64,000 nucleotides of DNA from Dimorphilus gyrociliatus (GCA_904063045.1 CAJFCJ010000006.1:3302408-3366407); one strand, 5' to 3'; positions 51,901-64,000 are shown, numbered from the stretch's first letter. A program made the numbers and translations. Notes: a model not told the origin generated them from the letters alone.

Positions 51901-54143
51901 CTGGAATATTAATTATTGGTATGGGCTCAAAGGGTAAAACCATTTCGTCGCCTAAGCCGTACTTTTCTCTGAGATCCTGTTATGATAATTGCTGGTATTT
52001 AACATTAAAATGTTCAGATTTTCAGAATTACTTTTTTATTTTTCAAATCCCGAAGAGCAGCAAAGTCATCTGGTGAATCAGATGGCACACTTGTTACAAC
52101 GCCTGATCCTTTATTTTCTTTGATTGTCATCATGGGCAAGGCATAAATCTTATCATAGGATGTTAGAGGCGCCTTTAGAGCAGTACCTAAAAGGTCCTAA
52201 AAAAAAATATTTCTATAGTTTATCCCCTGTTACAAAGAAATGCCATTTGCAACAGTCTACTATATAGAGTTGCTCTTGCACGGCTACTGAAGTAATTATA
52301 ACAATAGATATAACACCAATAGACCATGCTTATTCAAGTAACACAATTAAAAAAATTCTTACAGATCCTGAAAATTCTCCCAAAATTTCATATTTTCCCC
52401 ATTTCTCTGTAAATCCTTGATGAGACAAATTTCTAGCACACCTTCGTGTGCAAATAAATATTTCATTAGAAGTTGTTGCAATGGCCACATATTTAATTGT
52501 TGGATGAAGCCAGCAATTTGTTTGGCCATACATAGTTTCTGGTCGTAGAGTTCCAGCAACCAAACATACTTCTCTACCCTCAAAAATTCTAAAGGAAATA
52601 TTCGAATAAGCATTGGTTTATTTAAACATAACTATAAAACGAACTTTAATTTTTTAGGATAGGGTTTGCAAACTTTCATTTTAATTAACGTATATTCTTG
52701 AGGTCCTGCATTCTCTCCTTTACTTCTGTCATGATCCATGCAGGGTTGACCATCAACGGGGCTATAAATTGTATACCTACAAAAAAAAATTGTATAAATA
52801 ATGTTCTTAATGTCTTTCCTTCGGATCGGGATCTTTACCTCTTTCCAAATTTGACTTTACTTTTTTCTTTAAGACGAAACATTTGCCATCTAACAAATGA
52901 ATCATAATAGGGATTAGCATCTGTTGTGATAAATGTTCTTCTCCAATCAACTTTGACCCCCATCCGCTTCAAATCCGACTTGGTCATAGGCGGAAAGTAT
53001 TTCAACCAGTAAGCCGGATCAGCAAACTGCGTGAAAATTTATCAGGTCGTGAGTATATTTGGAAATTTTCTTCAAATTCACCTCTTTTATTTCTTCGTCT
53101 TTCAAACCGAGAGATTTCATAATTTGCCATTGATAGTTCAGCCCCTCTGACTTTGCAGCTGCTTTACTCTGCAAATAATCAATATTAACAATTTTATAAT
53201 AAAATTAAAATCAAATTACCTTTTTGCCTTTAGCCTTATCTTGAGCGAAAACGTCTGTCTCGACTATTTCTTTTTCAACAGGTTTTTCTGGGAATACAGG
53301 AGGATATCCAAAATCTTTCATCTCATTTTTCAGTTTATCAGCACACGCCTGAAAGATAGATATATATTTTTATTCATGTTACCGAAGTAATCAAAGCTAA
53401 TAATTGTAAGAGCGATGTCAGCACATAAAAAGTTATACTTTCTATGCTTCCTAGACTCGTATTAATTTTATCCTAACTCGAACGTTGTATTTAGTAATGG
53501 ATTCACTTAATCAAAGTGGCTTGTATTATTGAGCAGGATTAAAATGAACTTTTAACTTTAAATCACATAATTACCTTAATGGGCATTCCTGTGCAATGAA
53601 GACCAAAGGGAAAGAGACATCTCTTTCCATTTAATCTTTGAAATCCCACGGCAAACTGAAATTAAAAAATTTTCGGTAATACATTTTTAGGAAATTAAGC
53701 TAGACCTTATTGTCATTTTTAAGAGTAATATTTCTTATTACCTAACTTAAACTAATATAGTACTTGTTTAAAAATGTATCTTAATAATATATACTCAAGC
53801 GCATTAGTATCTCTTTTGTAAATTTTCAAGAATGAAAGTATAAATGTTTGGAAATATTTTTTACTTCACACTTTGAAAGTGAAAACGTGTGTCCCAAGTG
53901 GAGTCGGCCATTCATGTATGGATATGGAAAAGTCACCATGTACTTTTCTTTTCTGCAACGCAGAGCAATATTAGATAAAAATGTTTATACCGTTTAAATA
54001 ACCTTTAATTATTACTTTGCCTCAGAACTATTTGGGTCCGGCCGGTCCATTTCAAATATTTTTTGCTCGTCCCATGATTTTTGAACTTCCTTCTCCATTC
54101 TGAGGAGGAAACGAAGTTTTGTACTCGACTTTTCTGCTGCCAT
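48921..54143 (-). CDS. LARS1: Cytosolic leucyl-tRNA synthetase
   Basis: The longest gene in the window: many exons over 5.2 kb with 50-100 bp introns. It charges tRNA-Leu and, through its CP1 domain, edits norvaline and related misacylations. Exon 1 starts [20 protein letters not shown] like human. The HIGH motif is [15 protein letters not shown], and the editing region has [31 protein letters not shown] lies in CP1. The KMSKS loop reads [18 protein letters not shown], with Ala in place of the first Ser. The anticodon and C-terminal domains continue with [36 protein letters not shown] and a ubiquitin-like end VYHVC. It shares a 345-bp divergent promoter with INTS9 that contains CACGTG at 54240-54245. 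Confidence 0.93.
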
Positions 54144-54488
54144 TGTGGTTTTTAATTTGCACAGCAAGTCTAGCTTTTTCAAATGTGGCAAAAGTGCCTT
54201 TTATCAGGTTAAATGATGAAAGACTGCTGTAAGATATACCACGTGTGTCACGCAGTCTTAAAAGGACAGGTCATCCGACTATGTGTAAAAACAAAAATGG
54301 CGCTGGTATTTTTGTTACGCGACCTACATATTGAAATGTTTTATAGACTCTACCTCTGAAATATTATATACCAGTTTTCGTGCATGTAAAACACACATAA
54401 TCTTTTATTATTACTTTCAGGTTTACCGGGTCGCTTTTTTGGCGATAAAACGAGTTTAGTCTTAAAGCGATTTGCATTTCACATAAAA
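54144..54488. promoter_or_regulatory. Divergent promoter of LARS1 and INTS9
   Basis: Contains CACGTG at 54240-54245 followed by TGTCACG, and an AAAATGGCGCTGG element at 54295-54307. No gene is seen. Confidence 0.45.
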
Positions 54489-57398
54489 ATGAAACTGGTT
54501 CGGTTTATAAATAAAGATCCATACCTAACTTAATTAACATTCTCTAAATTTCACAGTACTGCTTATCAGGCGAACCTAATAAACCATGTTTCATACTAAG
54601 GTTTAAGGGTACGTCAGTTATGCTTGATTGTACACTGGACATGTGCTCTACCCTGAATTTCCTTCCTTTACCTGTTGTGCCAAGGTAGCTAAAAGATGTA
54701 AAACTTTTACATTAGTAAATTGTTTTTTACTTTGGCAGTCCAACAAATATTGAAACAAAACCCTGGATACCAACATTTACTGCTGCCCGATTGGAAGATG
54801 TAAGTCAGAGTTTGCCAGGAATACTTTTTATCTATAATCTATAATCTATAATTTCTATTAAAGGAAATTAAGGAAGTGCAAGATAAATTATATGTTAATA
54901 GCGAGCCTGAATTTTATTTGCCAGAGGTATAGAATTATAGTATTTACGAAGAATAATCTGTTCTCTAGTAGCCCTTATTAAATTAACTTACAGCTGGCTA
55001 TGATCGATCTGTCAGAAATAGACGTAATACTGATATCTAATTTACATAACATGCTTGCTTTGCCTTATATTACGGAATATACATCGTTTACGGGTAAAAT
55101 ATTGGCAACTGAACCAACTGTTCAAATGGCAAGGTACCATTTGTGTCTTTTGATAAATATATACAGTATAATATAAGAATTTTTTTAATAGCATGTACAT
55201 GTACGAGATGATTGAATACTTACGAAGGATGCCAAAGTTGAATAATGCCACCAGATGGAAACAAACAAAAGTTCAATGGTTGTCAATTAAATAATTTATA
55301 TTTTCGATTGTTTAACAAGTGATTGCTTATTAAAAATTTAGCAATCTACCGCCACCACTTCGAGATGCAATAGAGCCACTTAAGTGGAGGAAATTATATA
55401 ACAGGCATGATGTTCAAAGTTGTCTATCAAAAGTCTCAAATGTATCTTACAACGAAAGTCAAAATATATTTGGAACATTAAAAGTAACAGCAGCTAGTTC
55501 TGGCTTCAGAATAGGCAGTTGCAATTGGTTGATCGAAACGCATCAAGAAAAAATTTCTTATATATCTGGTTCCTCCACACTTATAACACATCCTAAATCA
55601 TTGGATAGCGAATCAATTAAAAGAAGTGATGTTTTAATATTGTCCACTCTAAGTCATGCTCCAAATGAAAGTCATCCAGACACAATGATGGGAGAATTTT
55701 GCGTAATTGCAGGTAAGATTGATTTTATGACTCATGATGGAGCAATAAAACAGTCACTTAATAATAGCGCAGACAATTAAAAGTGGTGGAAATGTTTTGG
55801 TTCCGTGCTATCCATCTGGTGTCACCTATGATTTAATAGAGTGTTTATCTAACCATTTTGACAACATCGGACAATCGACAATACCATTTTATTTTATCTC
55901 TCCTGTCGCTCATAATAGTTTGTCTTATTCAAATATATTCGCTGAATGGTATATTATTATATAATACTGTTATAAGAATTATTCAGGCACTTTTACATTT
56001 TCTGTAAAACAGGCTGTCTGGAAAGAAACAAAATAGAGTTTACATGCCGGAAGCTCCATTCCCCCATGCAAAAGTACGTTTGTTCTTTCACAAACATTTA
56101 GAGCAAATATTATTTTTAATTCTTTTTCTTCTCATTTATTTAGCTTACTAAAACTGGTCGCCTTAAAACCTTCAAAAGCATTGAAGGTAAGTTTCTCTAT
56201 CAAAATGTTGTGTTACACGATGACTTAACTTGTATTCTTTTTACTTTCAGATGGTTTTCAATTAGAAATGAAAAATCCTTGTGTTGTTTTTACTGGTCAT
56301 CCCTCACTGAGATTTGGAGATGTTGTGCATTTTATTGAAATGTGGGGGCAATCTCAAATAAATACAATGCTAATTACAGTCCCTGACTTTCCTTATCTCG
56401 ACGCAATTGCACCGTTTCAGCCCTTGGCGATGAAAGTATGAGTAATTTCTTGTCATAACAACTGCTTATTGCTTTATTTAACCAAGGTTGCCCATCGCCC
56501 AATCGACACAGGAGTAACCTTGGAGCAAGCAGATAAAATGATCATCGAGTCCCAAGCTGCTAACGTCATTACAACAGAAAGTTGCCTATCTCCTGAAAAT
56601 CCTTTGCATTCGGTATATTTTCTTACTCAAAAGATACTAAGCCTACGAAAGTAAAAATATATGCTCTTTTTTTTATAAGGACGTGCCAATCACTAAGTAT
56701 AAAAGAGGAGATGTTATCTCAGTGCCCATTAAACGACAATTTGAACTCATAGGCGTAGATTCTGAGGTAAATGGAAAAAAATTTGTTCTATTTTTATTGT
56801 GATATCAATTTTCATTTTAAGATTGCTAACAATATTCACTTACGAGAAATACTACCGGGAACGGTAATGGGCTTCGTCTCAGGTCATCTTGTTACGCAGG
56901 ATAATAAACATATTCTTAGGGTAAGAGTGACCCTTTTTGAATATGATAAATTAACCCTTTATGATACTATAGAGATTCCCAAGTCAGAAAGCGACCATAA
57001 AGAAAAGGAAGCTTGAAATGACAAATAAAGAGAGTGTTTGCCCCATAGGACAATTAAATGTGCCAGACTTTACGCACGAATTGAAGAAGGTAATTGTTTA
57101 CTTAGATTGCTATAAGAATATACTATACCGTGCTATAAATCTTTTTCAGTTAGGCATTACGGATATAAAGGTCGAACATAAGGGGGATAGTGAAACGGTT
57201 CTGGTTCATTTGGTAAGCGGAATTTTAAAACTGCGTGTATTCGTAACGTGATTTTATATTCCACAGAACGAAGATGATGCTATTATAAGAGTTGAACCAA
57301 ATTCAACGTTTGTTATTTGTCAAGGAAGTGAAAGAGTTCGGTCTAAAATAAGAGAAGCTCTTTTATATTGCCTGGAAACAGTTGGATGCAACAGATAA
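54489..57398 (+). CDS. INTS9: Integrator complex subunit 9
   Basis: INTS9 is the catalytically inert metallo-beta-lactamase/beta-CASP partner of INTS11 in the Integrator RNA cleavage module. The first exon is a nine-base ATG-AAA-CTG. Spliced to the next exon it yields [19 protein letters not shown], the exact human-type start (MKLYCLSGHPTLPCNVLKF). Later exons give [92 protein letters not shown] and [19 protein letters not shown]. The C-terminal domain ([14 protein letters not shown] through [13 protein letters not shown]) would bind INTS11. AATAAA at 57448-57453 lies between its stop and the convergent INSC stop. Confidence 0.94.
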
Positions 57399-57460
57399 AA
57401 TACATGTATTATAATATTCAGTCTTAACGATATGTCAAAATGTTGTGAATAAATTAGAAA

Positions 57461-58916
57461 CTATTGAACGACAACCGATTTATCACGAATTGATACTCTT
57501 TTAAGTGACTCTATCAAACTAGTTTGACTCAGGCTTGTTCGTATTTTCTGGGCTGCTGCTAAACAAGTTAGTCGAATTGTGTTGCTTATCCGATCATCTT
57601 GCTGGATTTGTAATAGCTTTTCGTAGCAATTAGTAAATTTGGCAGCTTGATTCGTTTCCTTTGAAGTTTTACAAAGTCTAGTTAAAGCAATAGCCGCTTT
57701 TTGAACGGCTCTCATTGAAGCATCAGAGCCGTCTAATTGAACGTTTTCAATCAGACGACACGACATTGAAACAGCCCCACAGTCAATCAAAGCCAATGTC
57801 TCACTTGAAGATAAATTAGCAAGAATAGTCGCTAATTGATCCTGAATGTAAACAGCATGATCTTTGTGTTTTGAATAAACGTCCGTTAGTGTCACAACCG
57901 TATTGAGTTGGACAAAAGTATGAGATGTACGCATAAAAGTAAAGTTCGCTAAACTAGCAATAGATAATAAAAACGTATCAGCTCTCTTAGCTATGTTACA
58001 GAGTTCAGTAAGAAATTTGATTAAATCAACACTTTTTTCAATTAAAGAAGGCATTCTGTAATCCAAATCTGGGGAAGATAACTGAGCTATCAGTCCAGCC
58101 GCTTCCGCTCGAACGATTTCCTCCTCTTCTGGGTCGGATAGAAGATTTATGGTGATAATCAGACCGCCTATCCTTTCCAACTCGACTATACTCTCACGAT
58201 CACAACAGGTTTTAGCCAAAGCGTGAAGACAGTGGGCCCTAATCGGTTTAAATCTCTGGGTGGTAACAAAGTTCAAGAGCACACCTACTCCACCTTCCCG
58301 TGCCAATATGTTGGACAAGTGCTGGCTATTGTCAACCAGATTGTTTATGACCGCTAATATACACTGAGCTTGAATCGGGGAGTTGGAATTGGCTAATTCA
58401 GAAACGATAGTTCGAACATTTTCTTCTAAAAGTGTGTCCACCAGTTTACTAAACATTTCACCAACCTCTGTTAAAATATCTAGATTACAAAAGTCGACCA
58501 ATTTCGAGCATTTAAGCAATAGCATTCTTGTATCACTTCCTTCGCTCAATCTATAGTCGTGCAAGAAGCATCGAATTGACGTCGTCATTTTCAAAGAATG
58601 TGATCTAGCGGTATGTCTATGCTCTTTTTCGATTCGCCTGCAGTTGACAACTTCCTTTAGGAATTATTATCACAAGAAATAGCTATAATTACCTATGTAG
58701 TTTACTATATTCACTGCCAATTAACTTTGCTCGAGTTTTAATTCCTCTTATAGTATCACTTGCAGCAGAAACGGGTTCAGTCGGTCTCATAACGTCGGCG
58801 GTTTGTACTAAACCAATTATACTCTTTCCTTGTAGAACAAACTGACACTCCATTTCCGCCGTACCCCGGAGATCGTTCTTCCATGCTGAAACGGCTTCCG
58901 TGCACATTTTAAGCAT
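57461..58916 (-). CDS. INSC: Inscuteable homologue
   Basis: Inscuteable links the Par3/Par6/aPKC polarity complex to LGN/Pins and orients mitotic spindles. Two exons (58916 or slightly upstream to 58695, and about 58643-57461). The N-terminus AVSAWKNDLRGTAEMECQFV aligns with human SVQRWMEDLRLMTECECMCV, the LGN-binding region, and LIGSEYSKLHRR recalls SMVSEYSAVSRN. An armadillo-like body follows: REGGVGVLLNF, CLHALAKTCCD, VRAEAAGLIAQLSSPDLD, ASLANFTFMRTSHTFVQLNT, DQLATILANLSSSE, VQKAAIALTRLC. The end SVVVQ is not the ESFV PDZ ligand of human. The first ATG I trust is at 58916; an upstream exon adding residues is possible. Confidence 0.88.
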
Positions 58917-58946
58917 GCCGATATCACCTACTGACAATGCTTTCAA

Positions 58947-59416
58947 TCATTATTAGACTAACTCCTAATGCGGCTGGCGCTGGTCTAACGCTCAACTCGA
59001 CGCGACTTTCACTTCTTAATTGAATATAGAGGGCGCTGATGGGGTCCTAATATTAAATATAGTCCTATATGTTTAGCTTAGATCTATTCATCTCCTTTTT
59101 ATGTTAAACATTTAGCTCAAATAGACATTATGCTATGAAATGTCTTAAAAGCAACATTTTTAATAATAAAATTTCAATCAATAGTTTATTACTTTTACAA
59201 TTGTGTGAAAAGTAAGCATGCAAAAATTATAAATATATTAACATTTCTCATAAATAGACGAAAATTATGTATAAATATATTATTCAATGCTAGAATGAGC
59301 AAAGTATTCATGTATATGTAAAATATACAATGATTAAACGGAGATTCAAGCAAACGTTAAATCACTGTCAAGTGTTTCAGTAAAATAGAAACTAACAAAA
59401 GCTACTCTTTATATTA
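58947..59416. other. Gap between FPGT 3' end and INSC start
   Basis: No gene. It contains AGAGGGCGCT at 59028-59037 on the plus strand, a CTCF-core-like match, about 110 bp upstream of INSC. Confidence 0.5.
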
Positions 59417-61380
59417 TCATGAAGTTGGCAATTTCTTAAGAATCTCTCCAAGGTTATTTCGAAAGCTTATCATTTCAAAAACATCTTTTTTTTCCAGAAT
59501 TGTGTGCATGGAATATAACTTCTTGTAGCTGGATAGATCGATGGGATTATCGGGTTTAAAAGTTACAGCATTAATCATTTTTAGTGCTAATAGAAAACTA
59601 TCTGACATTGTATCGGCAGCAGGGAAAACTTGAAGGTACCATGGTCCACAATTATTACCTCCATATAAACGGTTTTCGTCAAAAGATTGCAAATTCCAAG
59701 CTTCTAAAACATATTGTAATTTCTGACCAAGCATTTGAAAATCTTTACCGGTTTTTTTCATGGGATCGTTTACATTGAAGACTATTGTAACCTTTTTTGT
59801 ATAAAGAACAATAAAATAGTGAATATACTGTATATATATATATATAAATTTTATATGCTTAATTACTTACGAATTTAGGTTTAGAAAATTTCGGAAGTTC
59901 GCTTACAGCGACAGTATGTATAAGTAGATTAGAAGGTATATCGATGAATGGAATATCACAATTTTGTTCCACCAAATTACAAGAAGATATAATGCAATTG
60001 TTTCCAATACGCATAGGAATTTCGAATTGACAATTATCAACTATTGAACCGTCACCTAAATCTGTTCCATTCATATATACGGTGTGAATAAACAGACCTT
60101 TAATCCGGGCTCCATTGTTACTAATTTGTTGACTGGAGTCCCTGACTATACCACTTGAAAATGATGAGTAAGGAGAAAAATTCATTTGTAGTCTGAGGTT
60201 TATATCATGACAGAGATATTCTCTATACTCGCTCATTGTTCCCAAATGAATAAAGCGGGAAGAATTTAGTACAACTACATTTAATAAACTTGATTTAATT
60301 TCTTCATAGACAGTACGCCTGATTTTTTGAACATAGGGATCGTTACCAGCATTTAGCAAGTGAGAATCTGAACCTTCCGTTCCCAAAGCTTGCAAAAAAT
60401 CTCCGTAAGCATCAATTTCACATTTTAAACCACCCAAGCTGTCATATAGTGCGCTCAGCCGACGGCCAATTTTATGATCGAAGAAAAATGTACTATCAGA
60501 ATAACAGAAGGGTTCACGATCATTCATTTCAACAATAGCATTAGCTTCTCTCATTTGAGCAATAGACGGTTTTTGTAGAACTCGTCGACACGATCTTAAT
60601 TCCGCTTTACAACCGGAAGGCGAACCGCTAAGAATGTAGACTCCATGTGTTTCACCTACCGAAATAGGCGAAGGATGCGCAAGGGCAGTAAATCCAGGGT
60701 TATTAAATGTCCAAGTATCAGATTCGTCACCGATATCAAATACTTCAATCGTGTCAGCACTACCATGAAATACGCCTGGAGGCATACGACTTAAAAAAGG
60801 TGCATATGAGGCCATCTTTATTTCGATTAAACTATACGAGGGTGACCCGCACGGAAGAGTAAGAAATAATTTGCCAAGAACGCTATTACTTGGAAATCTT
60901 TTACTCTGTCCGCCTGCATTGAGTAACAGAATTCGCCATTTGTCGACCTCGCTATTTTAAAAAAAGTTAACATTTTTCAGAAAATATTGATTATTAAGTA
61001 ATATTAAATGCAAAAAATTGATTTAATGCATTATAACCACCTGCCAAAGTCATTATACATTCGCCATAATGTATATATTGTACTTCCTCCATTACCAATT
61101 TTATATCCTGGCGGATCCGCATAGAAGAGGTAGCGAATACCCTCTGGAAGTTCATGCCTTTCTACTTTTGAGTTGACCATTGTTTCAAAGGCTACCTTCT
61201 GGTTTTCGTCAGCTGTTGTCATTACAACAACATCCCAAAAATTTTTATTAGATAGACGAATATTTTCCAGACGTTCACCTATTAAAGAGAAACTGGTTAT
61301 GATATAGTTTAATAAAAATTCTAGTTATAGAAATAGCACACTGACCTATAACCGATATCCCACTTAAAATAAATATACAT
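59417..61380 (-). CDS. FPGT: Fucose-1-phosphate guanylyltransferase
   Basis: FPGT makes GDP-L-fucose from fucose-1-phosphate and GTP in the salvage pathway. Four exons: 61380-61353 (tentative), 61279-61041, 60951-59871, 59791-59417. Matches to human include NFWDVVVMTTADE, GYKIGNGGSTIYTLW (nucleotide-binding loop), ILLLNAGGQSKRFPSNSVLG, NPGFTALAHPSPISVGETHG, CEIDAYGDFLQALG, VVVLNSSRFIHLGTMSEY and a C-terminal beta-helix-like end (VFNVNDPMKKTGKDFQMLGQ onward). It is a stand-alone transferase without a fused fucokinase domain. The first exon is chosen only because its phase fits and it ends at a GT donor, so the first ten residues are uncertain. Confidence 0.9.
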
Positions 61381-62222
61381 TAGCGCTATTTCAAGGTTAA
61401 AATTATACAACTAAATATACGAGAAAACGAGAACAACTATTATTCTTTTGACTCGTATTATAGTAATTTTTTTTTCATATTGTATCAATTGTCTGACTTA
61501 CAATGTTGGATCAAGGAGGGGGGGGGAATGGCCTACAGTTTACAAAAAAAGTGAAGCAAACGAAATTAAATTAAAAAATTTTGATTGTATTACTTAATTT
61601 TATATGTAAATAAACACAACAGGGATCGCTATTCAAAGACATAATTAGATTTCTGGTTTTTCTAAGAAAAAATGACTCCTAAATTCTATCTAATCATTTC
61701 AATACGCTCCTGGAGATTTAAAACATTGATAAGTTGAAATATTTAATTATTTATTGGTTTATTTTACTATTTAAACAAGATTAAGTCTCTGTTACTCAAT
61801 CGATCTAAGGAAAGGTAGAGAATAAATATCAATGTCTTCTATAAACCTAATAATAAGTGGACAACGTTTACAGACAGTCAAACAATTAACCTCTAATTTT
61901 CTGGAAATTAGCGTAAATCTTCCGATTGGCAGCTGCAAGGTCGTCCATCTCGTTCTGGAGAGACATCATGTCATGTTATGATATGGCGCTGGATTACCAG
62001 ATGTCTGCTATAAACATAATATTTCGTATCTTAATCATATTTTTTTTTAATTAATTTTCATGAATCAGATTTATTAAAACATTATTTATCTAGTATTTTT
62101 ATGTGATTTCCCGATCGTCTACGAAAGACCAAAAATTTGTACAAGAACCACACTAACGGTTTTCTAAGATGGCGGTGAGCGGTACTCGTATGACTTCATT
62201 GTAGAGAAATTTCGCCAAAAAC
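61381..62222. promoter_or_regulatory. Divergent region FPGT / INCENP with YY1-like motif
   Basis: Contains a G run (61515-61525), a minus-strand 27-codon frame (see separate entry) and AAGATGGCGG at 62166-62175, a strong YY1-type match about 50 bp upstream of the INCENP ATG. Confidence 0.5.
61886..61969 (-). other. Orphan mini-ORF or exon-like fragment
   Basis: A 27-residue minus-strand frame starting MMSLQNEMDDLAAANRK and ending NFQKIRG before TAA. It is noticeably richer in G/C than its flanks and looks like a piece of coiled-coil protein. It could also be read as an internal exon, with acceptor TCTCTCCAG and donor G/GTTAAT. No adjoining coding sequence is visible, so it may be a microprotein, a stray exon copy or chance. 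Confidence 0.3.
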
Positions 62223-64000
62223 ATGCCGAAAGCAAAGAAACCAGGCAGATCTGATCTGCTATTAAATCTGCGGATGTCGATTAACAAAACTTTGGTTCCA
62301 TTGAGGGATCAATCGAATCAGATGATGGCTTATCTGGATGAAGTTGTACCGATGGCAAAGGAAACTATAAAAGCGTTAAAGTTAGAATCTGAACAAATAT
62401 TTTTATGTTACTTAATCTTCTTAACATTTTTTTTTCACACTATAGAGAAAAACGAGATGATGCAGTATACGTTGTACCCAAAACTCCCACAGCTAAGAAA
62501 AAACGAAAGGCGTTGCCTGGTGTAAGCACAAGGTGTACGAGGCGTATGGCCAAAATGCAGGGTTTAGATGATGAAAGCGAGAGTGAAACGACTTCTATGG
62601 ATGCGTCGGTAGTTAAACATACAAGACCAAAAGTGGTAGATAGAGAAGTTACTTTCAGAAGTGAAGCGGAAGAGAGTGATAAGGAGAACAATTCTAAAAA
62701 TAAAACAAACGTAAAATTATTTAATCAACAAACGGGCGAAAAGAGATCACGTAACAAAATGGATGAAAATACTGCCAAAAAGAAAGATAGCGAAGAACCT
62801 GAGACAAAACGAAAAGCATACGCCTCGACGGAAAAAAAGAGTGATTCCAACGATTCAACTGAACCTTCACCCCCGGTAGACAAAACGAAGACAGACAGTG
62901 ACGTTAGTACAGCTTCAAAAGATAGGCAAGATATAACTTCAGATGAAAGCGACGGAATCGAAGATGAAGACAATGATATGGATAATGATAATCATGACGA
63001 TGTAACAAATAAAAAATCTAAGCCTGCAGCTGAGCCGGAAAAACCGGCACCTGTTAAAAAGGTAGAGGAAAGAGTAATTAAACCTGCTGAAAACGAAAAT
63101 ATGCGTCAAACAAGATCTAAACTTAAAAAAATCGATGATAACATTTCACCAAGAAAACGAAAACAAGATGGCGATACTGAAACAACGGGAAAAATTCAAA
63201 AATTTGATTCACGGGAATCCTCAAACCAGCAAGAAATTAGAATCACCAGATCAAAAACCAAGCATATAATGGAAGCATCAACTATAAAACCAATTATTAA
63301 ACCGCGTCTTAATCATATTGATCCTCGAACAGGAATGCCGTTAACTTCATTCTTGCCGAGTGCCCTGAAAGGAACTCCTGACAGAGTGAATCGAATGAAG
63401 TTAGCCGAGGAACAAAAGAGAAAACAATTAGAGTTGAAAGAAAGAATTACGCGCGAAAGGCAAGAAGAAATGAAAAGAAATCAGCAATTACGATTGGAAG
63501 AACTTAGGAAGAGAAATGAAGAAAAGCAAGCTAAAGCAAAAGAACGACGAAATCAACTATCTCCATCAGTTGGACGAACTAATAATGTTCTTAGCAGTCT
63601 TCATGCTATGAGGTCGGGTCTTCCAAAACCCCAAACTGAAAGTCGAATTGAGATGACTGAAGAAGAAATGAGGAGAAAGAAACTAGAAGAACAGCAACAT
63701 TTAGAAGAGATAAAGAGAAAGAGAGAAGAGCACCGTCGAAAACAGGAATTGCAGAGGCAAATTGATGAAGAAGCTAAAAGAAAGAAAATCGAAGCACAGA
63801 GAATCGCCGAAGAGAAAGCAAGACTTGCGGCAGCTAAGAAAGTCGAAGATGAAAAGCTAGCTCTTTTGAAGAAAGAACGCCAAATGGCTATGCAATCGTC
63901 ATACCTGAACTCCACTGTTGATAGGATCGCGGAACCTCTATCGAGTGTTTCGTCTTACAATATAAATGATCTAGAGACAGATGGAGAATCAGATGATGAA
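62223..64000 (+). CDS. INCENP: Inner centromere protein INCENP, 3' end off the window
   Basis: INCENP is the scaffold of the chromosomal passenger complex; it binds survivin/borealin through its N-terminus and activates Aurora B through its C-terminal IN-box. Exon 1 (62223-62380) and a long exon from 62446 join in frame (KALK plus EKRDDAVYVV). The N-terminal helical region precedes VVPKTPTAKKKRK, matching human MPKTPSQKNRRKK. A Ser/Asp/Glu/Lys-rich disordered middle follows, then GTPDRVNRMKLAEEQK and a long single alpha helix of alternating charged residues. The last visible residues, YNINDLETDGESDDE, align with the start of the human IN-box (NYGMDLNSDDSTDDE). The Aurora-activating end is beyond 64000. 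Confidence 0.87.

Overview
This is eukaryotic nuclear DNA from a bilaterian animal with a very compact genome. I estimate about one third G+C by eye. Roughly two dozen protein-coding genes lie in 64 kb on both strands, usually 60-600 bp apart. Almost all are split by introns of only 50-90 bp with GT/AG ends. Gene content (gliotactin, inscuteable, calcyphosine-2, INCENP, adenylyl cyclase 9, FPGT) is that of a gene-rich bilaterian. A miniaturised lophotrochozoan such as a dinophilid annelid would fit, but the species assignment is inference. I saw no rRNA, tRNA, CRISPR or intact transposon.

Layout. 1-3045 (-): RAP1GDS1, running off the left edge. 3046-5461: intergenic, with one doubtful coding locus. 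5462-6412 (+): AIG1/ADTRP-type hydrolase. 7922-10623 (+): a THAP plus nine C2H2 finger protein. 10741-11293 (-): TSC22-domain protein. 12164-13633 (-): HSPA13, sharing a short divergent promoter with TMEM199 (13785-14378, +), which is followed 72 bp later by CAPS2 (14451-17026, +). 17462-18587 (-): FKBP11. 18934-21895 (+): gliotactin. 22276-23192 (-): COPZ. 23750-25130 (-): TAF7. 25667-27917 (+): ALDH7A1. 28476-31555 (+): a very divergent ionotropic-glutamate-receptor-like protein. 32015-32866 (+): PDCL3. 33009-34391 (-): IDH1. 34817-35951 (+): SUN-domain protein. 36063-37966 (-): Vac8-like armadillo protein. 39231-42997 (+): ADCY9. 42998-45038: repeat-rich gap with one unrecognised ORF. 45039-46737 (-): cathepsin A. 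46976-48507 (+): DEF8. 48921-54143 (-): cytosolic leucyl-tRNA synthetase. 54489-57398 (+): INTS9. 57461-58916 (-): INSC. 59417-61380 (-): FPGT. 62223-64000 (+): INCENP, running off the right edge.

There is no operon of related functions. Several genes share secretory or endolysosomal themes (AIG1, TMEM199, FKBP11, COPZ, HSPA13, CTSA, DEF8, Vac8-like), and perfect CACGTG boxes recur in the gaps. Others serve mitosis or polarity (INCENP, INSC), gene expression (TAF7, INTS9, LARS1) or metabolism (IDH1, ALDH7A1, FPGT). The more unusual items are the THAP-C2H2 fusion, the degenerate glutamate-receptor-like gene, intergenic CTCF-core-like motifs and a cluster of CLEAR-type boxes.
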